Source: Flavobacteriaceae bacterium
Lineage (GTDB): Bacteria; Bacteroidota; Bacteroidia; Flavobacteriales; Flavobacteriaceae
Direction: 5' to 3'
Length of the DNA stretch: 64,000 bases
Assembly (NCBI GenBank): GCA_947453885.1
Contig: CANGIF010000005.1
Location: 51,650-115,649, forward strand
In this document: positions 18,641 to 27,292 of the stretch, in pieces
How the letters are laid out: each line of letters opens with the position of its first letter
How positions within the stretch are numbered: the stretch's first letter is position 1
The notes under the pieces: model-generated
The model's database searches: none
The model's input: only the letters and a program-made list of their open reading frames with translations
What the model was told of the DNA's origin: nothing
Made by a program: the position numbers and the translations under genes

Positions 18641-21600
18641 AAATTCGTTAGAAGCAGCAATTTGTCTAGCAGTTGCTGCTAGCGTATAAACATCACAAGA
18701 TACACCATAGTTTCCGTAAATGCCGTTTGATTTAACCGCTACACGTATAGAATAAGTTGTTCCATTGGTTACAGTTACTCCCGCTTGAGAAAGTTTGAAG
18801 TTGTAAACCGCTGAATCATAAATGGTAATTACGCCACCAGTAGTAATTTCAAAACGATAACCTTCCGCACCTGAAACTGGACAAGCAGCGATTTTAGTGT
18901 CTAAAGCCGCTAGTGTTGCTCCACAAAAGGCAGAATGAATTTTTGTAGTTGGCACGCTATTTGTTGACAAAACTGGCGTAGATACAGAACAAGTAGATCC
19001 ATAATCGCCATACACACCATTTACTAAAGCGGCAACTCTAATCGTATATGTCATGCCGTAATCCACCACTACACCAGCTTGTGACAATGTGAAAATATAA
19101 GAAGTAGAATCATACACTGTAGTAACTCCTCCAGTGGTAATTTCAAAGCGGTAGCCTGTTGCATTCTGAACAGGTTTTGCAGGTATTTTAGTTGTCAAAG
19201 CTGCTAAAGTAACACCACAAAAGTTAGGATGCACATTTGTTGTAAGCACGGTATTGCTAGCAAGTGTTGGAGTTGTAACGTTACAAGAAGCACCATAAGC
19301 ACCCCAAGCACCACCCATTTTTACTGCCACACGTACACCATACGTAATGCCGTAAGTAATACCTGGTGTTTGTGTTAAGCTAAAATTATATTTATTAACA
19401 TCAACCGTATTAACTATTACTCCATTGGTAACCTCAAAACGATAGGCTTGATATCCTGCCACATAATCAGCATTGATGTTTTGATCCAAACTTGTTAGTG
19501 TTGTACCACATTGGTTGGCTTTTACTTTTGAGGTTGGAGCTGCTCCACAGTTGGTGGAATAACCTGCCGTAGCGTCTTTAGACCAGTTATTATTTGCAGC
19601 AGCAGCCACTGGATCTGAAACAGTGATGCAGGTTAAATTTGGATTCCCATAACAAGATACCTGAACTGAATTTGTTAATCCCGTTAAATTTAATGAATTA
19701 ATTAACCCATGATTAATACCTCCATTACAATCTAAATAGGTCAATGCTGGAAAGGTTGTACTATTGACACTCAAACTTGTAAAACTATTTCTTCCACAAT
19801 AAAGAGTAGTCAATGATGTTAATCCAGTTAGATTAAACGATGTTAATAAATTACGACTGCAATTTAAGGTTTGTAAACCGCTAAATCCTGTTAAATTTAA
19901 TGAAGAAATAATTCCTGTTTGGCCAATACTATAACCCGAGCAGTCTAAATCAATCAAAGCTGGAAAATTGATTGCGTTTAAATTAAGAGAAGTAATATTA
20001 TTATTACCACACTTTAAGCTTTTTAGAGCGGTCAAACCGAATAAATTCATTGCTGTCAATTTGTTAACAGAACAATCAAGTGTTTGCAAATTTGTCAATC
20101 CATCTAAGGTTATTGATGTTAAAGTTGATGTGTATGTACTCGTAATAACTCCTCCTATTGTACTGTAGCTGAATTTTCCAATACAATATAACTCTTTTAA
20201 GGTTGGCATATTGAATAGGTTTAATGCTACTAATAAATTGTCACCACAAGAAAAGGATTCAAGAGATGTCAGACCACTTAAATTGATTGAGGTAAACTTA
20301 TTACTACTACAATCTAGTGTTTTTAAATTTGATAATCCTGAAAGATTTATGGTCGTTAATAAATTATCATAAAACTTCAAAGAAACTAAATTCGTCATAC
20401 CCGTAAGACTTAAACTTGTTCGACCTGTACCTGAACAATCCAAGCTTGTTAACGTGTTTAAACTAGTATAGCTAATAGTTGGCAATGTATTATAGGAACA
20501 ATCTAGTGTAGTTAAATGCGTAATTCCTGTAAAATTTAAGCTTGTTAGTTGATTACTACCGCAACTCAATGTTTTCAAGTTTGTTAAACCAGACAAATTC
20601 AAAGTCGTTAAGGCATTACCCGAACAATTTAAACTTGTTAGGCTGGTAGTATTTGTAATTAATAAATCTCCAATATTGCTGTAAGAACAGTCAATAGTTT
20701 TCAAATTGGTAAGTCCTGTTAAATCGAAACCGTATAGAGTATTTGAAGAACAGTTTAAATGTTGTAAAGCCGTAAAACTCTTAATTCCATTCAAATAAGA
20801 AATACTTTTATTTGAGACATCTAGTGTAGTGATGCTTGAAACTGAACTAGTGAGCACTTTTCCATCAATAATAGTATCATGTCCCAAATCAATTAACGCC
20901 TGTTCAAAGTTAGCATCGGGTATAGCGGTATATATACAAGGAGACGAGAGTAACTTAAATGTAGACCAACTATCAATACTCCATCCAGAACTCAATGCAG
21001 CAGCAACATCAGCAACACTTATACAACTTAATGAATAATTATATGTACTCGTAAAGGAAGAAAGACTGGTTAATGATGATAAATCTAATGTTGTTATATT
21101 ATTGTAGTCGCAATACAAGGTCTGTAAATTAGTCAAACTGCTCATATTTAAACTAGTCAATTGATTACTAACGCAATTTAAAGTAGCTAAGTTAGTTGCC
21201 CCAGTTGTGATTAATGATGTTAAAATATTATAACCACATTTCAAATATACTAAACTTGCTAATCCTGTTATGTTTAAAGTTGATAGCTGATTAGAAGAAC
21301 AGTCTAAATCATATAAATTTGTTAAGCCAGTTAGATTTAAAGATGATAAATTACAGCTGATTAAATTTAAAGTGTCTAAGCTAGATAAACCTAAAAGATT
21401 TATAGTAGACAACGTATAGTTAAAACTACAATCTAAAGTGTAAAGTGAAGGCAATCCACTAACGTTTAAACTTGTTAATTGGCTACTAGAACAATTCAAA
21501 GAATATAAAGATGTTAAACCACTAACGTTTAAACTTGTTAATTGGCTACCAGAACAATTCAAAGTATATAGAGCCGACAAGCCACTTAAGTTTAAGCTTG

Positions 21601-22102
21601 TTAATTGGCTACCAGAACAATTCAACCAAATTAAATTAGTATTAGTTGCCAAACTTAAAGATAATAAAGGATTAACTGAGCAATCTAAATCTACTAAAGC
21701 AGTCAATCCAGTTACATTTAAATTCGTAATTTGATTGTCATAACAATAAAAATACTGTAAAGAAGTTAAGCCTATAACATTTAAACTCGTTAAACTATTG
21801 GTGCTACAATTCAACGAGGTTAATGACGTAAATCCTAAAACCCCTGTCAAATCTGCAATGCTTTTGCTACTTACATCTAAATCCGTAACCCCACTAATAG
21901 CCGAAGTTAAAACCTGATGGTCTCCATTAACCGTATCAATACCTAAATCAAACAAGGCTTGTTCAAAGTTAGCATCGGGTATAGTGGTGTATTGTGCTTT
22001 GGCACTTTGCATCCCTATTACACTTAAAAAAGTAAACAGACCTACTGCTCTCCATGCCGAAAGCCTCATCTTGGCTTTGGTTCTTGTAAAATAATTTTTC
22101 AT
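18401..22102 (-). CDS. Large secreted leucine-rich-repeat protein with two LRR blocks and type IX sorting domain
   Basis: 1233 residues. Order: signal peptide (1-36); N-cap motif IPDANFEQALFDLG; first LRR block (about 70-365) of ~21-residue internalin-like repeats (L..L..SGL..L..L.CS.N.L); second N-cap (YTAIPDANFEQALIDLG, about 393); second LRR block (about 425-845); three copies of an ~88-residue module (G.TL..LD..I.....GYRFEI and Y.IRVA...NG.YG.YG..C), perhaps fibronectin III-like; and a sorting domain from YPNPFNSAFKLQVTAS to KTVRLVKN. Likely a cell-surface adhesin or binding protein. It is a paralog of the gene at 29417. The leader carries the 29-nt RNA element at 22122-22150. The two N-caps suggest internal duplication or fusion of two LRR proteins. 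Confidence 0.9.
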   Translation of the reverse strand: MKNYFTRTKAKMRLSAWRAVGLFTFLSVIGMQSAKAQYTTIPDANFEQALFDLGIDTVNGDHQVLTSAISGVTDLDVSSKSIADLTGVLGFTSLTSLNCSTNSLTSLNVIGLTSLQYFYCYDNQITNLNVTGLTALVDLDCSVNPLLSLSLATNTNLIWLNCSGSQLTSLNLSGLSALYTLNCSGSQLTSLNVSGLTSLYSLNCSSSQLTSLNVSGLPSLYTLDCSFNYTLSTINLLGLSSLDTLNLISCNLSSLNLTGLTNLYDLDCSSNQLSTLNITGLASLVYLKCGYNILTSLITTGATNLATLNCVSNQLTSLNMSSLTNLQTLYCDYNNITTLDLSSLTSLSSFTSTYNYSLSCISVADVAAALSSGWSIDSWSTFKLLSSPCIYTAIPDANFEQALIDLGHDTIIDGKVLTSSVSSITTLDVSNKSISYLNGIKSFTALQHLNCSSNTLYGFDLTGLTNLKTIDCSYSNIGDLLITNTTSLTSLNCSGNALTTLNLSGLTNLKTLSCGSNQLTSLNFTGITHLTTLDCSYNTLPTISYTSLNTLTSLDCSGTGRTSLSLTGMTNLVSLKFYDNLLTTINLSGLSNLKTLDCSSNKFTSINLSGLTSLESFSCGDNLLVALNLFNMPTLKELYCIGKFSYSTIGGVITSTYTSTLTSITLDGLTNLQTLDCSVNKLTAMNLFGLTALKSLKCGNNNITSLNLNAINFPALIDLDCSGYSIGQTGIISSLNLTGFSGLQTLNCSRNLLTSFNLTGLTSLTTLYCGRNSFTSLSVNSTTFPALTYLDCNGGINHGLINSLNLTGLTNSVQVSCYGNPNLTCITVSDPVAAAANNNWSKDATAGYSTNCGAAPTSKVKANQCGTTLTSLDQNINADYVAGYQAYRFEVTNGVIVNTVDVNKYNFSLTQTPGITYGITYGVRVAVKMGGAWGAYGASCNVTTPTLASNTVLTTNVHPNFCGVTLAALTTKIPAKPVQNATGYRFEITTGGVTTVYDSTSYIFTLSQAGVVVDYGMTYTIRVAALVNGVYGDYGSTCSVSTPVLSTNSVPTTKIHSAFCGATLAALDTKIAACPVSGAEGYRFEITTGGVITIYDSAVYNFKLSQAGVTVTNGTTYSIRVAVKSNGIYGNYGVSCDVYTLAATARQIAASNEFAVAAYPNPFNSAFKLQVTASTDETIFVSVYDMMGKQIENREVNASEIENATIGQDFSAGIYNVLVSQGVNTKTVRLVKN

Positions 22103-22121
22103 AAAAATTGTTTTTGTTTTT

Positions 22122-22150
22122 CCTGCTCTAAAAGCTTCACAGGTCTTGCC
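22122..22150 (-). ncRNA. Candidate cis-regulatory leader RNA, copy 1
   Basis: 29-nt element reading GGCAAGAC, CTGTGAAGC, TTTTAGAGCAGG in three consecutive parts on the minus strand, ending 19 nt before the ATG of the LRR gene. A five-pair stem (nt 8-12 with 25-29) and a three-pair stem (nt 1-3 with 16-18) interleave as an H-type pseudoknot. This copy has G-U pairs at 12-25 and 1-18. Confidence 0.6.
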
Positions 22151-22364
22151 TTAATTATTAGTGTAAAATTAAAATTTCGTTTAGAATAACCGTAGCCCAT
22201 TCAGACATTAATTCTTTGAATGACTTGTTGTTATGCATTTATTTTTCCATAAAAGGTTTTCAACTGCTTGGACTAATTTACCTTTGTTAAAGTTCAAAAC
22301 TTTGACAAAGGGTTTTTATTCAAGATTGCTGATTGTCGCTTTTAAATCTTTAATATTTTTAATC

Positions 22365-22389
22365 CAGTTCAGGTTTTAAACCTGAACTG
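22365..22389. repeat. Perfect 12-bp inverted repeat after the small membrane protein gene
   Basis: CAGTTCAGGTTT (22365-22376) and its complement (22378-22389) around a single base, 17 bp beyond the stop at 22407. It may terminate the minus-strand transcript, but no T-run follows on that strand. Confidence 0.6.
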
Positions 22390-22406
22390 AGTTGGTTAAT
22401 AAATTA

Positions 22407-22853
22407 TTATTTTGCAGCACTACTTTCAGTATTTCCAAAATAGTGGGGCAAAGGGTTTCCTTTTAATGTACCCAAAAGCAACAGCAAGAATAGAAAGACA
22501 CTAAACACAAACTGCCCCGAAACTGTAAACTCTTTTTTTTGTACAATCAAAACCAAAGGAAGCGCCAAAAACACTAAATAAACCAATATCGTAATCATTC
22601 CTCTGCCTGGAATTTCATTTTCATTGCATAGTTTTCCAAAAGTAATTAGCACAAGGGCACCTACTAAAAAATAATTGAGACCATCGCTAATTCCCGCTTC
22701 TTTATTGTCTTTAATACCAAAAAGCAACATCGAGGCAATAAGCGCAACACCGGCAAGATTAATGGCAATGGTTGCCCCAGAATAAGAATTTGCTTTTAAA
22801 ACCAAGCCTACAACTACTAATAGAAAGGCTAAAATGTTTACTGTTTTTTTCAT
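22407..22853 (-). CDS. Small multi-pass membrane protein of unknown function
   Basis: 148 residues with about four to five hydrophobic segments (near 5-22, 27-45, 58-75, 85-105 and 113-132) and short charged loops (FGIKDNKEAG; GKLCNENEIPGRG). I do not recognise a family. It is notable because its upstream region carries both shared control elements of this block: the 7-2-7 palindrome at 23049-23066 with a promoter 23 nt on, and the 29-nt leader element 19 nt before the start. That places it in the same regulon as the surface proteins. Confidence 0.8.
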   Translation of the reverse strand: MKKTVNILAFLLVVVGLVLKANSYSGATIAINLAGVALIASMLLFGIKDNKEAGISDGLNYFLVGALVLITFGKLCNENEIPGRGMITILVYLVFLALPLVLIVQKKEFTVSGQFVFSVFLFLLLLLGTLKGNPLPHYFGNTESSAAK

Positions 22854-22872
22854 ACGAACTTTGTTTTTTTTC

Positions 22873-22901
22873 CCTGCTCTAACGGCTTTGCAAGTCTTGC
22901 C
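22873..22901 (-). ncRNA. Candidate cis-regulatory leader RNA, copy 2
   Basis: 29-nt element reading GGCAAGAC, TTGCAAAGCC, GTTAGAGCAGG on the minus strand, 19 nt before the ATG at 22853. Relative to copies 3 and 4 the base at position 9 is T instead of C; it still pairs, as U-G. Both stems of the predicted pseudoknot are intact. Confidence 0.6.
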
Positions 22902-23018
22902 TTTTTTAATTTTGAGATTTCAGATACAAAAACTACTTATACTATCCAAAACGCTTATTGTTTTTCCATGAATTAGCTTGATTCATTTTAAAATGATTAC
23001 TTGTATAAGAACGCTTTT

Positions 23019-23026
23019 CAAAGATG
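23019..23026 (-). promoter_or_regulatory. -7-like element CATCTTTG downstream of operator A
   Basis: Seven of eight matches to TAnnTTTG on the minus strand, starting 23 nt after the edge of the palindrome. A TTG overlaps the palindrome edge and is 20 nt upstream, so the operator abuts the -33 region. Confidence 0.55.
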
Positions 23027-23048
23027 CGTGTTTTAATTTCACCAAACA

Positions 23049-23066
23049 ATACCCATTTATGGGTAT
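23049..23066. promoter_or_regulatory. 7-2-7 palindromic operator, copy A
   Basis: Perfect 18-bp palindrome ATACCCATTTATGGGTAT. Heptamers TACCCAT and ATGGGTA are separated by 2 bp, matching the NarL heptamer TACYYMT in inverted 7-2-7 arrangement. It lies upstream of the membrane protein gene at 22407-22853. Confidence 0.7.
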
Positions 23067-23210
23067 ATTTCTATTGTTTCTGTGAAGAGGAAAAAAGGCG
23101 TTACAACCTATAAACAAAGGGAAAAGTACTTTTTAGCTTAAAAAGAGTTCTTTTTTACAAAAAATAAAAACGTCGTGGAAGTGCGGAATTATGAATTTTT
23201 TTAAATACAA

Positions 23211-23251
23211 AAAACCCCTTCCAACTCCATTAAGGAATGAAAGGGGTTTTT
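23211..23251. terminator. Terminator, copy 2 of the repeated 40-bp unit
   Basis: Identical 40 bases to the copies at 18290 and 27022: stem AAAACCCCTT / AAGGGGTTTT. The A-run on the left gives a T-run on the minus strand, so it terminates the gene ending at 23323. The next ~50 bases also resemble those flanking copy 1. Confidence 0.85.
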
Positions 23252-23322
23252 GAGTTTTGAGTTTGTAACAGATTTTATAACTACTACATTCAACTCATAA
23301 CTTAAAAATCACAATTTTAATT

Positions 23323-23560
23323 CTATTTCTTAACCAAACGAACGGTTTTAGTGTTCACACCTTGTGCAACTAGCACATTGTATATTCCTTTTGCATACTC
23401 TTGTCCAAGTGAACTATTTTCAATTTCAGACGCAGTAACTTCGCGATGCTCTACTTGTTTCCCCATCATGTCGTATACGCTAACAAAAATTGTTTCGTCA
23501 GTTAAAGTGGTAACTTGTAGTTTGAAAGCCGAGTTAAACGGATTTGGATACGCTACAACG
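23323..23560 (-). repeat. Sorting-domain coding repeat, copy 2
   Basis: Near-identical to copies at 18401 and 29417. It differs mainly around the EIENSSLGQEYAKG stretch, where it matches the orphan remnant at 27133-27246 better than the other full copies do. Confidence 0.8.
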
Positions 23561-26500
23561 TCAAACATTTTGGCTTTTAATCTTGTAGGTGCTGGAGGAG
23601 TTGTTACGACACATGAGGCACCATAGTTGCCCCAAAAACCATTTACATAAGCCGCTACTCGAATAGTATAACTAGTATTGTATGAAACAGTAACGCCTGC
23701 TTGTGAAAGTATAAAGTTGTAAACAGGCGAATTGTATATAGTAGTTGTACCCGCTGTTGTAATTTCAAAACGATAAGCTGTTGCAGCATAAACAGGCATT
23801 GTTCCAATTTTTGTGGTCAATGTTGCTAAAGTGGTTCCACATATTGCAGGTAGTATAGCTGTAGTAGGAATGTTATTTGCTGTAAGCGAAGGAGTAGTTA
23901 CAACGCATGAAACTCCATAATTACCATAAACACCGTTTACTTGCGCAGCTACTCGAATGGCGTAAGTAGTTCCATATGTCGCTACTACTGCATCTGCAAG
24001 TCTAAAGTTATAGGTTGCAGAATCATAAACAGTAGTTGTACCGCTTGTAGTGATTTCAAACCGATAGCCTGTAGCTGCCGAAACTGGAGTAGTTCCAATT
24101 TTTGTATCTAAAGACGATAATGTGGTACCACAGAAAGTACTTAAAATTTTTGTAGTAAGAACAGTAGCAGGTGAAAGTACAGGAGTTGATACATTATGGG
24201 AATTGCCATACCCACCCCAAGTTCCTCCAATCTTCAGAGCAACTCTAATGCTATACGTTGTACTATACGCCACGCCTAGAAATTTAGCCAAAGCAAAATT
24301 GTTTGGGTTTGCACTATTTATTTCATAGGTTCCTATTATTGTTGCTCCAGATTTAACTTCAAAACGATACATTTGGGCACCAGGAAAAGGAATGGCAACG
24401 ATGGATGTATCCAATGACGCAAGTGTAGTATTCCAATATACGGGTTTAATTTCGGTAAGACACGTTTCATCAACAACACCATTACAGTCGTTGTCTATAC
24501 CGTCACCACAAATTTCTACTGCACCTGGATGGATTGTAGCATTTGCATCGTTACAATCTAAACTATTAGATACATAGCCTATTGGTGTGCCTGTACATGA
24601 AACTTTTGACACAAAAGCATTGCCATAACCATCTGCATCTGCATCTGCATAGTAAGTTATGGTAGGAAATACAGTAATGGTTAATGTTGTAGTTGCACAT
24701 TGTACTGTAGTAGCTACAAACGTATAGTTGGTAGTAACTAAATTGTTCAATGCTGGGTTCCATGTACCCGAAATACCATTGGTTGATGTTGTTGGCAAAG
24801 CAGCTAAACTAGCACCCGAGCATATTGGGGCTATTGCTGCAAATGTTGGGGTAACGTTAGGATTAACGGTAATTGTTAGTGTTGTAATAGTTGCACATTG
24901 TCCCGCAGTTGGTGTAAAAGTATAGGTAGTAGTTACACTATTGTTCAATACTGGATTCCATGTACCCGAAATTCCATTAGTAGAAGTTGTTGGCAAAGCA
25001 GCTAGACTAGCGCCCGAACAAATTGGTGCTATTGATGGAAATGTTGGAGTTACATTAGGATTAACAGTAATTGTTAGTGTTTTAGTAGTTGCACATTCTC
25101 CTTCATTTGGTGTAAAAGTATAGGTAGTTGTTTGTGTATTATTTAAAACGGGCGACCAACTTCCGTTTATTGAATTAGTAGATGTTGTAGGTAGAGGATT
25201 TAACGTACTACCTGAACAAATTGGACTAACTGCATTAAATGTTGTTGTGGTTTTTGGGTTGACAATTATTTGTAACGTTGTAGAGTTGGCGCATTGTCCC
25301 GAAGTAGGACTAAAAGTATAGGTTCTTGTTATCGTGTTACTAAGTGCTGGTGACCAGGTTCCTGTAATACCGTTGTTGGAAGTTGTTGGTATAGGAGCTA
25401 AAAATGCACCTGAACATAAAGAAGCTATTGGACTAAATACTGGTGCAACTACAGGATTTACTTGTAGTGTGGTTGAAGCAGCATAAGTTATTAAACCAGT
25501 TCTTGTGGCAGTGACTGAATAAACAAAAGGTGCCGTTCCTGTAGGTACTGCAATTTGAGTTGGATTTTGCAAACTAGACGTAAAACCATTTGGTCCAGTC
25601 CAAGAATAAGTGTAGCCCGACGGAAGACCAGAAGCAAACAAGTTAGCAGTTGAATTTGCACATACTGAGCCTGAATTCGTGGCTAATAAAGTACACGTAA
25701 CAAGACTTAAAGTAAAGGAAGTTGTATTGATACAACCAGTGCTACCTGAGACTCCGACATAAATAGTTTCTCCATCTATCCCTGAATAATCATTTGGATT
25801 ACTTATCGGGTTTGTAGCTAATTTAGCGTCTAACAAAGAGTTGTAATAAGTAACAGTATAATTTGTTGCAGAAAGACCGTTCAGTATAGAAGTTGTATTA
25901 GAATTCAAATTGAAGGTTTCTCCATTACAAGCTACGACAGAAGGTGGAGAATAGTTTATAGCCAAAGGAGTTGGTGCCAAAACCGAAATACTACTACTCA
26001 TTGTAGCACATCCTTGACGAGTAACCACAACAGTATAAATGCCGGGCGTTCCAACAGTTATTGATTGTGTGGTTTGTTGTGTAAAATTCGCAACATTTGG
26101 AGAAGTCCATGTAAATGAAGTTCCAGTTTGCCCATTCAAATTTGCATATAAATTAACTGTTTGACCCTCACATAGTGTTGGAGACTGACCTAGAGACAAA
26201 AGACAAACGTTACTACAATCTGTAGTGCCTACACCAGTTGGCGGTGGTAGCGATGAATTAGTAAAATTGGTTTGATTGATAGTTATAAAACCAGCTTGAT
26301 TAGAATAATTTGTTACTAAAAGCATGTAGTATTGTTCTGCTACTCCATTTATAGAAAAACTTTCAACCGCTGCTACGCTATAACTACAAGCATCGGCCAA
26401 GCCGCCAGTTTGGTCTGTTGCAATATTATCTGCGATTTTACCATTTAACGCATCTCCACATGTTGGACTTGTAAAAGGGCCCCATAAAATATAGTCCACA

Positions 26501-26811
26501 TCCAAGGGAGATCCTGAACCATCTTGCGATGTATTTTGCGAAATTTGAAAATCTAAAACACCTGAAGTAGCTATTTTTATATAAAACCAATTTGGATTAG
26601 GTTGTGAACCTAAACAACTGTATTGAACTAATGGATCAATCTGAGAAGCCGTTTCTGCCTGCGTAGCACTAACGTTTTGAAAACTAAAGCCTCCAACCGC
26701 ACAAGCAGGGTTTGAATTTGCACAGCTTGACGACGGTGTATTGGTGTTGTTTTGACTAAAACATAATTGTGAAAACACAATTATAAACACTAAATAATAT
26801 ACGTGTTTCAT
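23323..26811 (-). CDS. Large secreted surface protein with Ig-like, calcium-binding-like and FN3-like modules, type IX sorting domain
   Basis: 1162 residues. Signal peptide (1-19); an N-terminal domain of flavobacterial surface proteins (about 28-190) with NPNWFYIKIATSG and DYILWGPF; Ig/PKD-like region (about 205-450); four ~67-residue repeats with ICSG..L..LPTTS.NGI.G.W.P.LNN (about 450-740); a MopE-type putative metal-binding stretch (DADADGYGN, DCNDANATIHPGA, DGIDNDCNGVVDE, about 740-805); three copies of the ~88-residue module shared with the LRR proteins; and a sorting domain ending KTVRLVKK. Probably an adhesin or matrix protein on the cell surface. The upstream region lacks both the 29-nt element and the palindrome. 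Ligand and exact role are unknown. Confidence 0.88.
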   Translation of the reverse strand: MKHVYYLVFIIVFSQLCFSQNNTNTPSSSCANSNPACAVGGFSFQNVSATQAETASQIDPLVQYSCLGSQPNPNWFYIKIATSGVLDFQISQNTSQDGSGSPLDVDYILWGPFTSPTCGDALNGKIADNIATDQTGGLADACSYSVAAVESFSINGVAEQYYMLLVTNYSNQAGFITINQTNFTNSSLPPPTGVGTTDCSNVCLLSLGQSPTLCEGQTVNLYANLNGQTGTSFTWTSPNVANFTQQTTQSITVGTPGIYTVVVTRQGCATMSSSISVLAPTPLAINYSPPSVVACNGETFNLNSNTTSILNGLSATNYTVTYYNSLLDAKLATNPISNPNDYSGIDGETIYVGVSGSTGCINTTSFTLSLVTCTLLATNSGSVCANSTANLFASGLPSGYTYSWTGPNGFTSSLQNPTQIAVPTGTAPFVYSVTATRTGLITYAASTTLQVNPVVAPVFSPIASLCSGAFLAPIPTTSNNGITGTWSPALSNTITRTYTFSPTSGQCANSTTLQIIVNPKTTTTFNAVSPICSGSTLNPLPTTSTNSINGSWSPVLNNTQTTTYTFTPNEGECATTKTLTITVNPNVTPTFPSIAPICSGASLAALPTTSTNGISGTWNPVLNNSVTTTYTFTPTAGQCATITTLTITVNPNVTPTFAAIAPICSGASLAALPTTSTNGISGTWNPALNNLVTTNYTFVATTVQCATTTLTITVFPTITYYADADADGYGNAFVSKVSCTGTPIGYVSNSLDCNDANATIHPGAVEICGDGIDNDCNGVVDETCLTEIKPVYWNTTLASLDTSIVAIPFPGAQMYRFEVKSGATIIGTYEINSANPNNFALAKFLGVAYSTTYSIRVALKIGGTWGGYGNSHNVSTPVLSPATVLTTKILSTFCGTTLSSLDTKIGTTPVSAATGYRFEITTSGTTTVYDSATYNFRLADAVVATYGTTYAIRVAAQVNGVYGNYGVSCVVTTPSLTANNIPTTAILPAICGTTLATLTTKIGTMPVYAATAYRFEITTAGTTTIYNSPVYNFILSQAGVTVSYNTSYTIRVAAYVNGFWGNYGASCVVTTPPAPTRLKAKMFDVVAYPNPFNSAFKLQVTTLTDETIFVSVYDMMGKQVEHREVTASEIENSSLGQEYAKGIYNVLVAQGVNTKTVRLVKK

Positions 26812-27132
26812 GGTTATTTTATTTTTTTATTAGCCTATCTTTTAAATACATTGCACTTTCTTTAAAAAGAAAAAGCTTTCCATTCTATTTTAAACAATAG
26901 CAATTGTTGCATTTCACAAAGTTGTTGTTAGCCTCTTCTTATTGTTTTGACAAATATATGTTTTTATTATGATTTATTGATTTTTTGCTACGGTGTTCTA
27001 GATACTATAGGTGTTTTGCAAAAAACCCCTTCCAACTCCATTAAGGAATGAAAGGGGTTTTGAGTTATAAATTACGAGTTTGAAACAGACTAAAGATTTG
27101 CAATTAAAAACTCATAATTCAAAAATATAGGT
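26812..27132. other. Upstream region of the Ig/metal-binding gene plus terminator copy 3
   Basis: 321 bp with no gene. It contains terminator copy 3 (27022-27061). No 29-nt element, no 7-2-7 palindrome and no clear promoter were recognised upstream of the gene starting at 26811. Confidence 0.5.
27022..27061. terminator. Terminator, copy 3 of the repeated 40-bp unit
   Basis: Same stem as the copies at 18290 and 23211. Here it follows only a remnant of a sorting-domain gene and the UVR-motif gene, so it may now terminate the transcript from 29187. Confidence 0.83.
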
Positions 27133-27246
27133 TTAATTCTTAACCAAACGAACGGTTTTAGTGTTCACACCTTGCGAAACAAGCACATTGTATATTCCAG
27201 TTGCATACTCTTGTCCAAGTGAACTATTTTCTATTTCTGAAGCGTT
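27133..27246 (-). pseudogene. Orphan remnant of a type IX sorting domain
   Basis: The last 37 codons plus stop of a sorting domain (NASEIENSSLG to NTKTVRLVKN) are preserved without any upstream domain. Just before them the frame dissolves into unrelated sequence. An open frame back to 27327 has a low-complexity N-terminus overlapping the neighbouring gene and no signal peptide. The segment is followed by its own copy of the 40-bp terminator. It is best explained as the 3' end of a deleted surface-protein gene. Confidence 0.8.
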
Positions 27247-27292
27247 TATTTTAAAAATTGTCTGAAACCTAGCTAAAACTTGAAATAAATTG

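Larger units (their letters stand above)
22103..22406. other. Intergenic leader region of the large LRR gene
   Basis: 304 bp without a gene. It holds the RNA element at 22122-22150, a 13-bp hairpin (CCTTTGTTAAAGT / ACTTTGACAAAGG, 22281-22311) and the inverted repeat at 22365-22389. No exact 7-2-7 palindrome occurs here, unlike the leaders of the genes at 22407 and 29417. Confidence 0.6.
22854..23322. other. Control region of the small membrane protein gene
   Basis: 469 bp without a gene. In minus-strand order it contains terminator copy 2 of the previous gene (23211-23251), the palindromic operator (23049-23066), a -7-like element (23019-23026), a 14-bp perfect palindrome TCATTTTAAAATGA in the predicted leader (22983-22996) and the RNA element (22873-22901). 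The predicted leader is about 160 nt. Confidence 0.65.

Noticed and set aside
20829..21038. Open frames antisense to the LRR and surface-protein genes (also 19968, 23351, 24122, 30612)
   Set aside because: They arise from the periodic repeats on the other strand and show no recognisable domain, signal or start context.
22281..22311. 13-bp hairpin as a terminator for the membrane protein gene
   Set aside because: Its T-tract is on the plus strand, where no gene reads into it; on the minus strand no T-run follows.
22873..22901. Leader element as a c-di-GMP-I (GEMM) riboswitch
   Set aside because: It shares GGCAA and GCAAAGCC words only. The two hairpins and tetraloop receptor of that class are absent, and 29 nt is too short.
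23049..23066. The 18-bp palindromes as plus-strand intrinsic terminators (they are followed by T-rich sequence)
   Set aside because: All flanking genes at the four sites are on the minus strand, the loop would be only 2-4 nt, and the fixed 23-nt spacing to -7 elements fits operators better.
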